From: Butyrivibrio sp. MC2013
GTDB lineage: Bacteria; Bacillota; Clostridia; Lachnospirales; Lachnospiraceae
Direction: 5' to 3'
Assembly (NCBI RefSeq): GCF_000424585.1
Contig: NZ_AUKE01000005.1
Location: 184,498 to 248,497 of the forward strand
Length of the DNA: 64,000 nt
Part shown: positions 36,930 through 46,516 of the stretch, one piece after another
Numbering within the stretch: position 1 is the stretch's first letter
Layout: each line of letters begins with the position of its first letter
Position numbers and translations under genes: made by a program
The notes under the pieces: generated by a model
What the model saw: only the letters and a program-made list of their open reading frames with translations
Told to the model about the DNA's origin: nothing
Databases searched by the model: none

Positions 36930-38200
36930 GTCTCATCACCTACCTTATCAAGAGTTTTGCCACTCTCCAGCCTTCCGCCCGGATAATCCTTGACAGTGGT
37001 AGGTCCATTGATCATTACATTCTTGCCCACGCTGACATTATCAGGGATCACCGATCTCTCACCTATTGTTACTAGTCCATCTCTGTAGATATCAGACCTT
37101 GTATCGTTGGGAACCTCATCACCGGAGCCAAGTGTAACACCGCTGCCAATCCTGCATTCCTCATCAATAATAGCTTTATCGATGTTGCAGTCCTGGCCGA
37201 TCACACTGCCGTTCATGATGATGGAATGGCTCACTACCGTTCCCTTGCCTATAACGACACCTGAACCTATCACAGAGTTGTATACTTCACCGTATACTTC
37301 AGATCCTTCACCTATGATACTCCTCTCAACACTACTGTCGGGTCCTAGGTACTGGGGAGGCTGTATCTCATTCTTGGTGTAGATCTTCCAATATTCTTCA
37401 TAAAGATTAAACTCCGGAACTATATCGATCAGTTCCATGTTAGCTTCCCAATAGGAAGTCAGTGTACCTACATCCTTCCAATAGGAATCAAACTCATAAG
37501 CACAAAGCTTTTGTCCCTTATTATGGCAATAAGGAATGATGTGCTTACCAAAATCAAGCCCCGACTGGTCTCTGTTAGTGATCAGAGCTTCCTTAAGTGC
37601 TTCCCAGCTGAATATATAGATACCCATGGACGCCAGGTTGGAACGGGGATTCTCAGGCTTCTCTTCAAAATCAATGATCTGATTCTGATCATCCGTGATC
37701 ATGATACCGAATCTGCTGGCCTCTTCAATGGGCACAGGCATAACAGCGATAGTGACATCTGCATTGTTGGCCTTGTGGAAATCCAACATGGTCTCATAAT
37801 CCATCTTGTATATATGGTCACCTGAAAGGATCAGAACATAATCAGGATGATAACTCTCCATATATTCCATGTTCTGATAGATAGCATTGGCAGTTCCTGT
37901 GTACCACTCACTGTTGCCGCTCTTCTCATATGGAGGCAAAACAGATACACCTCCGACATTTCTGTCGAGGTCCCAGGAAATACCTATGCCAATGTGGGAA
38001 TTCAACTTCAAAGGTCTGTACTGCGTGAGTACGCCGACTGTATCAATACCCGAATTGATACAATTGCTGAGAGGAAAATCAATGATACGATATTTACCCC
38101 CAAAAGAAACAGCCGGTTTCGCCATTCTGGCCGTCAGAACGCCAAGTCTTGATCCCTGACCGCCCGCCAGCAGCATGGCTATCATTTCTTTTTTAATCAT
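36926..38200 (-). CDS. glgC: Glucose-1-phosphate adenylyltransferase
   Basis: GlgC makes ADP-glucose, the first committed step of glycogen synthesis. The 424-residue protein has [39 protein letters not shown], the GTANAIYQN motif and [10 protein letters not shown], then a beta-helix with hexapeptide repeats at the C-terminus. GAGGTGG lies before the ATG. A palindrome overlaps the predicted transcription start. Neither glycogen synthase nor branching enzyme is in this window. It leads the glgC-glgD-spoVG unit. Confidence 0.97.
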   Translation of the reverse strand: MIKKEMIAMLLAGGQGSRLGVLTARMAKPAVSFGGKYRIIDFPLSNCINSGIDTVGVLTQYRPLKLNSHIGIGISWDLDRNVGGVSVLPPYEKSGNSEWYTGTANAIYQNMEYMESYHPDYVLILSGDHIYKMDYETMLDFHKANNADVTIAVMPVPIEEASRFGIMITDDQNQIIDFEEKPENPRSNLASMGIYIFSWEALKEALITNRDQSGLDFGKHIIPYCHNKGQKLCAYEFDSYWKDVGTLTSYWEANMELIDIVPEFNLYEEYWKIYTKNEIQPPQYLGPDSSVERSIIGEGSEVYGEVYNSVIGSGVVIGKGTVVSHSIIMNGSVIGQDCNIDKAIIDEECRIGSGVTLGSGDEVPNDTRSDIYRDGLVTIGERSVIPDNVSVGKNVMINGPTTVKDYPGGRLESGKTLDKVGDET

Positions 38201-38247
38201 GTTGCCACCTCGCTATTGTTGTCTGAAATACTCTGATAGATGGAAAA

Positions 38248-38275
38248 ATATGGCGTTTCCATATGAATTATAACA
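38248..38275 (-). promoter_or_regulatory. glgC promoter with a palindrome at the start site
   Basis: On the minus strand an extended -10, TGTTATAAT (38267-38275), is followed by ATATGG-5-CCATAT (38248-38264), which covers the expected start of transcription. The -35 is poor. The palindrome could be an operator or a short 5' hairpin. Confidence 0.45.
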
Positions 38276-38288
38276 CATTAATTGTTCT

Positions 38289-38317
38289 TTGACATCAGCA
38301 CTATTCAGACTTATGAT
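38289..38317 (+). promoter_or_regulatory. Promoter of murC
   Basis: TTGACA (38289-38294), a 17-bp spacer and TATGAT (38312-38317) lie about 67 bp before the murC start, a near-consensus housekeeping promoter. Confidence 0.8.
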
Positions 38318-38383
38318 TATCTTTGTCAGATATATAAGAGTTTTACATTTAAATAAGAAGTTTTAACTATAAGAAAGGCAAAA

Positions 38384-39772
38384 ATGATGAATAAAGAAAT
38401 TTCTTTTTCCAATCCCGGAAGCGTTTATTTCTGTGGTATAGGCGGCATTTCCATGAGCGGACTGGCCATGATCTTATCCAGCAGAGGCTTTAAGGTATAC
38501 GGTTCGGATTCAAGAAGCTCCGAAGTCACCGACAAGCTTATAGAGGAAGGAATCAGAGTATTCATCGGTCAGAGCGCGGATAACCTCACCGCAGTTTCTT
38601 CTATAGACTATTTTGTATATACCGCAGCTGTACACACCGATAATCCGGAGTACCAAAAAGCACTGGAAATGGGACTTAATATGATGACAAGGGCTGAGCT
38701 CCTTGGAAGGATCATGAAAGAGTTTCCTATTCCTGTTGCTGTTGCAGGTACCCACGGCAAGACTACCACTTCTTCTATGCTCTCCCAGATACTCCTGGAG
38801 GCGGATGCCGATCCTACATTGTCCATAGGAGGCATATTAAGTTCAATAGGTGGTAATACCAGGATAGGACACAGCCCTCTATTTGTTGCAGAGGCATGTG
38901 AATATACCAACAGCTTCCTTTCCTTCTTTCCAAAGATATCCATCATACTGGATATAGATGCCGATCATCTTGATTTCTTCAAGGATCTGCAGGACATCAG
39001 GAACTCCTTCAGGAAATTTGCGGGGCTCCTGCCTGACGACGGCACACTCATAATAGGAAAGGACATAGAAGACCTTGATGAGATAACAGATGGTCTTACC
39101 TGCAATATAGTGACCTTTGGCCTGGATACTGCATCAGATTATTATGCAGATAATATCAGCTACAACGATATGGCCATTCCCAGCTTTACCATACATGCCA
39201 AGGGGCATGCTGACAGAAGGGTCACTCTGAAGGTTCCAGGAAGGCACAATATACTAAACGCCCTTGCTGCTGCCGCAGCAGCTGACCTGTGCGGACAGGA
39301 AGAATATGTATCTCAGGGACTTGGCGCCTTCGAAGGCACCAACAGACGCTTCCAGTACAAGGGAGAGGTTGACGGACTGACCATCGTGGACGATTATGCC
39401 CATCACCCCACAGAGATCAGAGCCACCCTCGCTGCAGCATCAGCCTGCAACAAGAACAAGCTCTGGGTAGTATTCCAGCCCCATACCTATACCAGGACCC
39501 AGGCTCTTATGGATGAATTTGCCAATGCCCTGTGCCTGGCAGATGAAATAGTCCTGGCAGATATCTACGCAGCAAGAGAAACCGACGATCTGGGCATCTC
39601 ATCCAGGACTCTTAAGGCAAGGATCGAGAGTTTGGGCCATTCCTGCCACTATGCTCCAAGTTTTGATGAGATTGAAAAATTTCTTTTGAAAAATTGCACT
39701 AAGGGTGACCTGTTGATAACGATGGGTGCCGGAGATGTATATAAAATCGGGGATCACCTCCTGGGCAAGTAA
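38384..39772 (+). CDS. murC: UDP-N-acetylmuramate--L-alanine ligase
   Basis: MurC adds L-alanine to UDP-MurNAc in the cytoplasm, the first peptide step of peptidoglycan synthesis. The 462-residue protein has VYFCGIGGISMSGLAMI at the N-terminus, the ATP loop GTHGKTTTSSM near 122, and later IVDDYAHHPTEIRATL and VVFQPHTYTR, all MurC signatures. Two adjacent ATG codons (38384, 38387) follow AAAGG; either could serve. It has its own promoter and terminator, so it is probably monocistronic and divergent from glgC. Confidence 0.97.
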   Translation: MMNKEISFSNPGSVYFCGIGGISMSGLAMILSSRGFKVYGSDSRSSEVTDKLIEEGIRVFIGQSADNLTAVSSIDYFVYTAAVHTDNPEYQKALEMGLNMMTRAELLGRIMKEFPIPVAVAGTHGKTTTSSMLSQILLEADADPTLSIGGILSSIGGNTRIGHSPLFVAEACEYTNSFLSFFPKISIILDIDADHLDFFKDLQDIRNSFRKFAGLLPDDGTLIIGKDIEDLDEITDGLTCNIVTFGLDTASDYYADNISYNDMAIPSFTIHAKGHADRRVTLKVPGRHNILNALAAAAAADLCGQEEYVSQGLGAFEGTNRRFQYKGEVDGLTIVDDYAHHPTEIRATLAAASACNKNKLWVVFQPHTYTRTQALMDEFANALCLADEIVLADIYAARETDDLGISSRTLKARIESLGHSCHYAPSFDEIEKFLLKNCTKGDLLITMGAGDVYKIGDHLLGK

Positions 39773-39831
39773 CTTGTCCACTTTATCCACAAAAAGCTGT
39801 GGAGTTATACCATATTTTTTCCCCAAGTTTC

Positions 39832-39881
39832 ACCCGTTATATTTTTGCCTTCAAAAGCCAATAATATAACGGGTTCATTTT
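39832..39881 (+). terminator. Intrinsic terminator of murC
   Basis: A 12-bp perfect stem (39832-39843 with 39863-39874) is followed by TCATTTTTTT. It lies 60 bp after the murC stop; a smaller TCCAC/GTGGA hairpin comes before it. Confidence 0.88.
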
Positions 39882-39988
39882 TTTCTCCACACTATCCACC
39901 ATTTCCACATGGATTGAGCAAAAGTTAACTGTATCCTCTCTATCACTTTCAAATCGTCGTTATGTCCATTTTATTCCAAAATACCCAA

Positions 39989-39997
39989 TGCTATAAT
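39989..39997 (+). promoter_or_regulatory. Extended -10 promoter before the dnaD-dnaI-prs genes
   Basis: TGCTATAAT is a perfect extended -10 (TG-N-TATAAT) 36 bp before the dnaD-like start; the -35 region at 39969 is weak. Confidence 0.6.
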
Positions 39998-40032
39998 CTG
40001 AATTGTTCGTGAGGAAGGGGAGGAAAAAAGAC

Positions 40033-41046
40033 ATGATGGGGAAAGTCACTTTAAGTAATACTATGACAACAGGGGGCATGACAAGCGTCACTAACATTTT
40101 CATTGATCAGTACATGCCCGATGCAAACGATTCACAGATAAAGGTATATTTATATCTCCTCCGTATGCTGCAGGCAGGAGCGCCTACCAGCATCTCAGAT
40201 ATAGCAGACCGCTTCAATGATACCGAAAAGGATATCATGAGAGCTCTCAAATATTGGGAAAAGAAAGGCCTGATCGGACTTGAATATGACGAAAACGGTC
40301 AGATGATCAGCGTCAGGCTTGAAGATATGCCCCAGGAGCCTGTAGTAAGAACAGCTTCCGCGCCTGTTAATTTCCAGACAGCCAGAGCAAGGGGAGCACG
40401 CAGGACCAGCACAGCAGCAGAAGAAAAAGAAAACAGCCAGCTGGTATTCCTGGCAGAGCAGTATTATCAGAGACTCTTATCCAAGGATGATGCAGACAAG
40501 CTCTATTACATCAAAGATGAACTGGGCTTCTCCGCAGAGCTTGAGGATTATCTGCTCCAGTACTGCGCAGAGCACGACAAGAGCAGCAAGAAAAGCTTTA
40601 AATTTGTAGAAAAGGTAGCCCTTGAATGGCACTCAAATAATATAACCACAGTTGCGGAAGCTGTATCATATGTAATGCACTATGATTCCAGCGTATATGC
40701 TGTAATGAGACAGCTGGGAATGAATTCCACTCCCGCTCCTGCAGAAGCAGCATTTATCAGCAAGTGGACAGGCGAAATGGGATTCTCAATGGATATAATC
40801 GGAGAAGCATGTGAGAGAACCGTTCTTTCAACTCAGAAGAACAGACTTCAGTATGCTGACCGTATACTCAGGTCCTGGTATGATTCCAAGGTCACAAGCC
40901 TTGAAGATGTTAAAAAGCTTGACGATGATCACAAAAAAGCCGGAAATTGTGGCAGGAGCAGAAACACCCGCAGCATGGGTCGCAGCGATTTTATGCAGAA
41001 CAGCTATGATTTCGAACAGCTTGAAAAAGAGCTTGTAAAAAACTAA
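40033..41046 (+). CDS. DnaD-domain primosome protein
   Basis: The 337-residue protein has a winged-helix-like N-terminal part (SQIKVYLYLLRMLQAGAPTS, SISDIADRFNDTEKDIMRAL) and a DnaD/DnaB_2-like C-terminal helical domain (around residues 225-300, ending QYADRILRSWYDSKVTSLED). DnaD proteins bend DNA and help load the replicative helicase. The ATG at 40033 follows GGGGAGG by about 10 bases; an in-frame TTG at 40003 is less likely. It stands directly before a DnaI-type helicase loader, which strongly supports a replication-initiation or restart role. Confidence 0.88.
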   Translation: MMGKVTLSNTMTTGGMTSVTNIFIDQYMPDANDSQIKVYLYLLRMLQAGAPTSISDIADRFNDTEKDIMRALKYWEKKGLIGLEYDENGQMISVRLEDMPQEPVVRTASAPVNFQTARARGARRTSTAAEEKENSQLVFLAEQYYQRLLSKDDADKLYYIKDELGFSAELEDYLLQYCAEHDKSSKKSFKFVEKVALEWHSNNITTVAEAVSYVMHYDSSVYAVMRQLGMNSTPAPAEAAFISKWTGEMGFSMDIIGEACERTVLSTQKNRLQYADRILRSWYDSKVTSLEDVKKLDDDHKKAGNCGRSRNTRSMGRSDFMQNSYDFEQLEKELVKN

Positions 41047-41064
41047 AGCGATCGGAGCACGAAA

Positions 41065-42024
41065 GTGGCACTTAGTAATTCACAATACGACCAGATAATG
41101 CATGAGTACGAGATAAGGCAGTTTAACAGCCGCCGCGAGAATGACAAGCGGCGGGAGTATGTTTACGCTCATATCCCGGGATACAAGGAACTGGAAGATG
41201 CAGTTTCTACCATCTCGGTTGAATTTGAGATAGAGAGGCTTAGGGGTGCAGACCGGGGCAAGGAAGTCCTTAGGAAAAAACTCGCGAGTAATGCTGCAGC
41301 CAGAAGGTCCCTTCTCGAGGAAGCAGGCTTGCCGTCAGACTATCTGATGCCGGTCTATGAATGTCCCGACTGCAAAGACACGGGATACATAGGCAATGAA
41401 AAATGTCACTGCTTTCAGCAGAAGATGATCTCACTTCTCTATGAGAAATCCAATCTGGAACTGTTGACTCAGCAGAACAACTTTTCGCTTTTGTCGGAAG
41501 GCTATTATGGAGGTGAGGACCTAAAACATTTTCAGGCAGCTGAAAAAATCTCACAATCGTTTATAAAAAATTTTGGAGAAGACTACCAAAATCTTTTCTT
41601 CTATGGTACAGTAGGTGTCGGCAAATCATTTTTGTCCATTTGCATTGCCAAAGAACTCCTGGACAGAGGTATTTCAGTAGTCTATTACAGCGCTGCTGAT
41701 TTATTCAGACAACTGTCCGACCTGGCCTTTGACTACAATTCCAAGGCAGCCATGGAAAGTCTGAGTGAATGCCTTTTTAACTGTGAACTTCTGATCATTG
41801 ATGATCTGGGCACAGAGCTTGAAAGCCGCTTTGTTAACTCTCAGCTCTTTACCATCCTCAATGAAAGGGATCTGCGCAGAAGGGCAAGCATTATTTCCAC
41901 AAATCTGTCTTTATCCGATATACAAAACAGGTATCAGGACAGGATTTTTTCCAGACTGGTGAGCCACTTCCAATTGCTGAGGCTCTCGGGTCAGGATATC
42001 AGGCTGCAGAAGGCAAGGACATAA
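41065..42024 (+). CDS. DnaI/DnaC-type helicase loader ATPase, GTG start
   Basis: A 319-residue AAA+ protein. It has a zinc-binding segment CPDCKDTGYIGNEKCHC (about 100-116), Walker A GTVGVGKSFLS near 182, Walker B ELLIIDDLGTE near 245 and sensor motif STNLS. This is the layout of DnaI of Bacillus, which loads the DnaB-type helicase at origins. Translation starts at a GTG with GGAG 8 bases upstream; no better ATG exists. It follows the DnaD-like gene by 18 bp and precedes prs. The replicative helicase gene dnaB is elsewhere in this window (58437-59777). Confidence 0.9.
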   Translation: MALSNSQYDQIMHEYEIRQFNSRRENDKRREYVYAHIPGYKELEDAVSTISVEFEIERLRGADRGKEVLRKKLASNAAARRSLLEEAGLPSDYLMPVYECPDCKDTGYIGNEKCHCFQQKMISLLYEKSNLELLTQQNNFSLLSEGYYGGEDLKHFQAAEKISQSFIKNFGEDYQNLFFYGTVGVGKSFLSICIAKELLDRGISVVYYSAADLFRQLSDLAFDYNSKAAMESLSECLFNCELLIIDDLGTELESRFVNSQLFTILNERDLRRRASIISTNLSLSDIQNRYQDRIFSRLVSHFQLLRLSGQDIRLQKART

Positions 42025-42053
42025 CTACGAAATTGAAAGTGAGGTTTTTTCAA

Positions 42054-43262
42054 ATGCCAAAGAGAGAAGAGAAACGAGATCTGACGACCATTCCCGTCGG
42101 TTCACTGGGTGTGATACCTCTTAAGGGTGTCAGGAAACTGGCCGAACAGGTGGACTATTATCTTGTTAAATGGAGAGCCGAGCGTGAAAACGAGCACAAG
42201 GGGAGTCTCGCTTTTTCAGGCTATGAGCGTCCATCCTATTTGCTGGACTGTGACCTGCCCAGATTCGGAACCGGTGAAGGCAAAGGTGTCATAAGGACTA
42301 CTGTCCGCGGGGATGACATCTTCATATTGGTCGACGTAGTAAATTACAGTCTAACGTACAAACTTTTTGGCAGAGAGAACCATATGTCTCCTGACGATCA
42401 TTATCAGGATCTCAAGAGAATAATCGCAGCTATAGGTGGTAAGGCACGTAGGATCACTGTCATCATGCCTTTCCTGTATGAGTCCCGTCAGCACAAGAGA
42501 AACGGACGTGAATCCCTCGACTGTGCTATTGCTCTTCAGGAGCTTACAGGCATGGGTGTTGATAATATCATTACCTTTGATGCTCACGATCCCAGAGTAC
42601 AGAACGCTATACCCCTTAGCGGATTCGAGACCGTACGTACCACATATCAGTTCATCAAAGCCCTGCTTAGAAATGTAAGCGGCATGCAGATCGATTCGGA
42701 TCACATGATGGTAATAAGCCCGGATGAGGGAGGCATGGGCCGTGCTATATATCTGGCAAGCGTACTTGGCCTGGATGTAGGCATGTTTTATAAGCGCCGC
42801 GACTATACACAGGTTGTTGACGGACGCAATCCTATTCTTTCACATGAGTTCCTTGGATCTTCTGTGGAAGGCAAGACAGTTATCATCATTGACGATATGA
42901 TCTCTTCAGGCGAGAGCATGCTTGATGTTGCTCGTGAACTGAAGGATCGTAAGGCTAAGAGAATCTACGTATTCTCAACATTTGGTCTCTTTACATCCGG
43001 CCTTGACAAGTTTGACGAAGCTTATGAGAAGGGAGTAATCGACCGTATATTTACCACTAACCTGATCTACCAGACTCCTGAACTTCTGTCCAGAGAATGG
43101 TACATCAGCTGTGATATGAGTAAGTATATTGCTTATATCATAGATACCCTTAACCACGATGCATCCATCAGTGATCTTCTTAATCCTGTAGAGAGGATTC
43201 ACTCCATCATCTCCCGCTACAATGCCGGAGAGCTTGAGGAGTATGCTACACTTAAGAACTGA
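42054..43262 (+). CDS. prs: Ribose-phosphate pyrophosphokinase
   Basis: Prs makes PRPP from ribose 5-phosphate and ATP. The 402-residue protein has RITVIMPFLYESRQHKRNGR, the DAHDPRVQNAIP block and the PRPP loop TVIIIDDMISSGESML near 277. It is longer than the common 310-320 form, with extra N-terminal residues (MPKREEKRDLTTIPVGSLGV); my recollection is that long forms occur in Lachnospiraceae. The ATG at 42054 follows GTGAGG; the in-frame TTG at 42033 is unlikely. It ends the dnaD-dnaI-prs unit at a bidirectional terminator. Confidence 0.93.
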   Translation: MPKREEKRDLTTIPVGSLGVIPLKGVRKLAEQVDYYLVKWRAERENEHKGSLAFSGYERPSYLLDCDLPRFGTGEGKGVIRTTVRGDDIFILVDVVNYSLTYKLFGRENHMSPDDHYQDLKRIIAAIGGKARRITVIMPFLYESRQHKRNGRESLDCAIALQELTGMGVDNIITFDAHDPRVQNAIPLSGFETVRTTYQFIKALLRNVSGMQIDSDHMMVISPDEGGMGRAIYLASVLGLDVGMFYKRRDYTQVVDGRNPILSHEFLGSSVEGKTVIIIDDMISSGESMLDVARELKDRKAKRIYVFSTFGLFTSGLDKFDEAYEKGVIDRIFTTNLIYQTPELLSREWYISCDMSKYIAYIIDTLNHDASISDLLNPVERIHSIISRYNAGELEEYATLKN

Positions 43263-43308
43263 TAGAGCATCCAAAGGTCACTTTATATCTTTCGCACAAA
43301 AGTAAAAC

Positions 43309-43350
43309 CGGGCAGCGGCTTATGCATAACGCAAGGCTGCTGCCCGTTCT
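43309..43350. terminator. Bidirectional terminator between prs and the C39-like gene
   Basis: An 8-bp GC-rich perfect stem (43309-43316 with 43339-43346) has TTCTAATTAATTT on the plus side and GGTTTTACTTTT on the minus side, so it can end both convergent transcripts. Confidence 0.85.
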
Positions 43351-43352
43351 AA

Positions 43353-45893
43353 TTAATTTCTGATATAAGTTGTAAAATGATTACCGGCCGAAGATAACAT
43401 AGATGCCGTATCCTTTCGCCCTGCTTTGAATACATTATCCGAAGGCTTGGAAGGATCAAACAGTACTATATTCTGCTGATTATATCCTATTATCAGGACT
43501 GATGAGCCATCACTTTTTCGGGCCAGTACCGGAATATCCTTATCTGCAAAATAGATCATAGCTTCCAGTTCGCATCCATCTGCAGGTAGAACTCTTGCTC
43601 CCGGAAGATTTCTCTCCAGTATCTCTTCCGCTGTCATTCCGTTTTCCATGAGCTGCTTAACATTAGCATTGATACCTTCATATTCCAGCATCACACGCAG
43701 GCAAACCTGGGTTGAATCCTCTGATGAAAAGTCTTCTTTTTCCACATCTCTGGTAATAGACATATTCTGATTACGAAGCTGTTGATCACCCAGATACCAG
43801 ATATAGGAGCCTTCTGTATCCACGATCACTCCTCTCCTGTCATAAGCCAGGTCAAGAGCCTTGGCAAAGTCCGGTGTAATAAGTTCCACTTTACCCTTAT
43901 CGTAAACCAGATAATTATATGCGGAAGAGATATCATCCTTTACATCCACCTCGCGGCTTCCCTCATAGATGATCTGTGAAGGATTCTGATACTTTATCCC
44001 CTTAACCTCGCTTTTAAAGAATATCACTGCAGCAGTCTCATAATCATCCATGGCCACAGTCTTTACAAAGTTACTTCCGCTTTCCTCTTCCAGGGTGCTC
44101 ATTATCTGATCCGGAAGAGCAGGTTCATAGTATCCGCTTTCTTCGTTTTTGGAGCATCTCTCCAGCATCACCTGATTATCGCCCATTTCCGCAGAAGTCA
44201 CATACAAAGGATCAGGCTTATAATCTTCCAGTATGTGTCCCTCTTCATCTCTTATCCTGATCGAATACATGGCATATACAGGATTGCCCATATGATCATT
44301 TATCACATCACTTTGTCTGACAACGCCATATACCAGATCATCCTGCATATAGCCAAGCAGGATCACCATCTCCCCTTCATCTGCATCCACATAGCTGATC
44401 TTCTGGCTTCCCAGATTCATGATCTGTATGCGTTTCCTGCCGCTATCTTCAGCAAAATCCTGCCAGGCGATTGTTTCGCCTGATGAGGATATTTCATAAT
44501 TGCTGGAGAGCATCCCGCTTACCACTGATTCATAAGTCCTGTCCAGCAGATCTATGGAATAGAGGTCCGTACCAATGAGAGTATAGAAGCTGTTGCCGCT
44601 GCCTGCTGCCGTCAGGCATCTGGCAGAAGCCATTACCAGCTCTTCGCCCATATCCGAAGGAACAAATACCAGCTCTTCAACAGTATTGGTAGCAGAATCG
44701 TACCTGTACACATCTACTCCCACCATTCCCTCATGGATACCTCTGTTCATATACCCCGCTACGCTAAAGAGCACATTACCGCCTTCATCCACATTCAGGA
44801 TCTCTATTTCATTATTTTGCAAAGTATATCTCTTGTCTGTGTGATCCTTGTCATAGAAGCCAAAGAGATATGCCAGCCTACTGTCAGCCATATTCAGCGC
44901 AAAAAGCCTGTCCTGTACCACAAAGGCTACCGCAGATCCGCCGTTTGATTCTTTGAGACGTATCTTATTTGGATCAGTTATGCTCAGAAAGAGCTGTCCC
45001 TGGGAATAATCAGAATCTTCAGCAAAAAGAGCATGATCCATACTTCTCTCATAACCAAGGAGATAGATTCTGTCACTGGTATACCTTATCCTGAAATACT
45101 CTTCTATATTGAAATGCTCATCCTGGTTCACTGTCACCTGATACTTTAAAAGAATATTAGCTGTCTGGTCGTGGAGGTCCAGTGTATAGATCTCAGGCTC
45201 AGTATGTGCTGTGACATTAAGATTCCCCCAGGTCAGCTGGGATATGGATGAATGGATATCCACCTTGGCAAGAGTCGTATTATCACCTTCGGAATTGGGC
45301 TCCATATATACTGCAAGGTCAGATGAATGGTTCTTGTCAAAGGTCATCTCTGAAAATTTCCTGACAAAATCAAGCTTCTCTCTGAAATAGTACCTATCAT
45401 CGTCCTGGGTCCATACAAACCTGCTATACCATCTAACAGGTCTGTCCCCAACATCGGCAATAATGACCAGCATATATTCCCTGCCCGCTTCGATCAGATC
45501 CTTGACCTGAATAGAACAGCTTATTGAATCACCAATCTTCTGATAATCCTCTATTTGAGTACTCTCAACCAATGAGTTACCCTTTGGGCTTCTGACCTCA
45601 AACCTAAGATTGTCTGCTGTCTGTCCGTAGAGATCCATTACGAATTTCATTTCTCTTCCGGCACCAGCGGGAAATACATTCCCTCTCAGCGTCTGTGGAT
45701 TCATCTCCCTTGTATAGCCATAGAGAGTTCCTATCCTCTGATTCTCATCCAGCATGGATACTGTGGGCAGACTGGCTTCACTCATCTGACCTGTTCTGTC
45801 TGTTTTGGGCTGATTGGATAATTTATTGATTATTATCAGACTGCTGATAAATACTACTATTACATATATGATCTTTATGATAGTTTTTTTCAT
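43353..45893 (-). CDS. Membrane-anchored protein with a degenerate C39-peptidase-like C-terminus
   Basis: An 846-residue protein of unknown function. One N-terminal helix (IIKIIYVIVVFISSLIII, residues 5-22) anchors it, and the rest should be outside the cell. Residues 60-700 look beta-rich, with repeated Tyr/Asp-containing strands reminiscent of a propeller. Residues about 725-846 read like a C39/papain-like fold: VCLRVMLEYEGI, then VLIIGYNQQNIVLFDPS. If aligned on YEG and GYN, the positions of the catalytic Cys and His appear to be Ser, so it may bind rather than cut peptides. This alignment is mine and untested. It is monocistronic and converges on prs. Confidence 0.6.
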   Translation of the reverse strand: MKKTIIKIIYVIVVFISSLIIINKLSNQPKTDRTGQMSEASLPTVSMLDENQRIGTLYGYTREMNPQTLRGNVFPAGAGREMKFVMDLYGQTADNLRFEVRSPKGNSLVESTQIEDYQKIGDSISCSIQVKDLIEAGREYMLVIIADVGDRPVRWYSRFVWTQDDDRYYFREKLDFVRKFSEMTFDKNHSSDLAVYMEPNSEGDNTTLAKVDIHSSISQLTWGNLNVTAHTEPEIYTLDLHDQTANILLKYQVTVNQDEHFNIEEYFRIRYTSDRIYLLGYERSMDHALFAEDSDYSQGQLFLSITDPNKIRLKESNGGSAVAFVVQDRLFALNMADSRLAYLFGFYDKDHTDKRYTLQNNEIEILNVDEGGNVLFSVAGYMNRGIHEGMVGVDVYRYDSATNTVEELVFVPSDMGEELVMASARCLTAAGSGNSFYTLIGTDLYSIDLLDRTYESVVSGMLSSNYEISSSGETIAWQDFAEDSGRKRIQIMNLGSQKISYVDADEGEMVILLGYMQDDLVYGVVRQSDVINDHMGNPVYAMYSIRIRDEEGHILEDYKPDPLYVTSAEMGDNQVMLERCSKNEESGYYEPALPDQIMSTLEEESGSNFVKTVAMDDYETAAVIFFKSEVKGIKYQNPSQIIYEGSREVDVKDDISSAYNYLVYDKGKVELITPDFAKALDLAYDRRGVIVDTEGSYIWYLGDQQLRNQNMSITRDVEKEDFSSEDSTQVCLRVMLEYEGINANVKQLMENGMTAEEILERNLPGARVLPADGCELEAMIYFADKDIPVLARKSDGSSVLIIGYNQQNIVLFDPSKPSDNVFKAGRKDTASMLSSAGNHFTTYIRN

Positions 45894-46009
45894 ATCTTTG
45901 GCCCATCCTTAGGGGTTAGCCGACGCTCATATCTTGCATTTTTCACTGATTTGGATTAAACTTTTTATAATTTAATCATCTATCATTCATTCAGAGTAGA
46001 GGGGGTGCC

Positions 46010-46516
46010 ATGAACGCTCCGGCTCTTTATCGTAAAAGACTTATTCCAAGCGAATGCATAGCTCTTAAAGACGATCGTATCTTGTGCTGCAATGATGATC
46101 ATATCATCACTTCCTGGAAAGCATTCTCCAGCAAAAGCTATCTGTCCAAGGGCTATTCCTGCTATTATCTCCATGAAGGCATAAAGCTCAGCAAATTTCT
46201 CAAAGAAGACGGTTCTTTTTCCAGATGGTATTTCGATATAGTATCTTATGAATGGTCTGCATCCAAAGACAGTCTCACTGTGGTGGATCTTCTCGCAGAT
46301 GTTATTATTTTTCCTGATAACAGCATGCGTGTAATGGATCTGGATGAGCTTGCAAAAGCCATAGAGGATGACCTGATCAGCAAGAAGCAGACTATCCACT
46401 GCCTGGTATGCCTTGATTCTCTACTTAGAATGCTGCGCAAAAAAGGTATCAACGTTCTTGCCAGGCCCATTGAAGAAGCTATCGCCGCTGAGAAAGGAAA
46501 GAACTCTGATCAGTAG
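46010..46516 (+). CDS. DUF402-domain protein
   Basis: The 168-residue protein contains [20 protein letters not shown] and [15 protein letters not shown], the DUF402 core with the Trp-Tyr-x-Asp motif. Some DUF402 members are nucleoside di- or triphosphatases, others are RNA-linked domains, so the substrate is open. GAGGGGG lies 3 bases before the ATG. The gene converges on the SleB-type gene and the two coding ends overlap by 7 bp, with no room for a terminator between them. Confidence 0.78.
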   Translation: MNAPALYRKRLIPSECIALKDDRILCCNDDHIITSWKAFSSKSYLSKGYSCYYLHEGIKLSKFLKEDGSFSRWYFDIVSYEWSASKDSLTVVDLLADVIIFPDNSMRVMDLDELAKAIEDDLISKKQTIHCLVCLDSLLRMLRKKGINVLARPIEEAIAAEKGKNSDQ

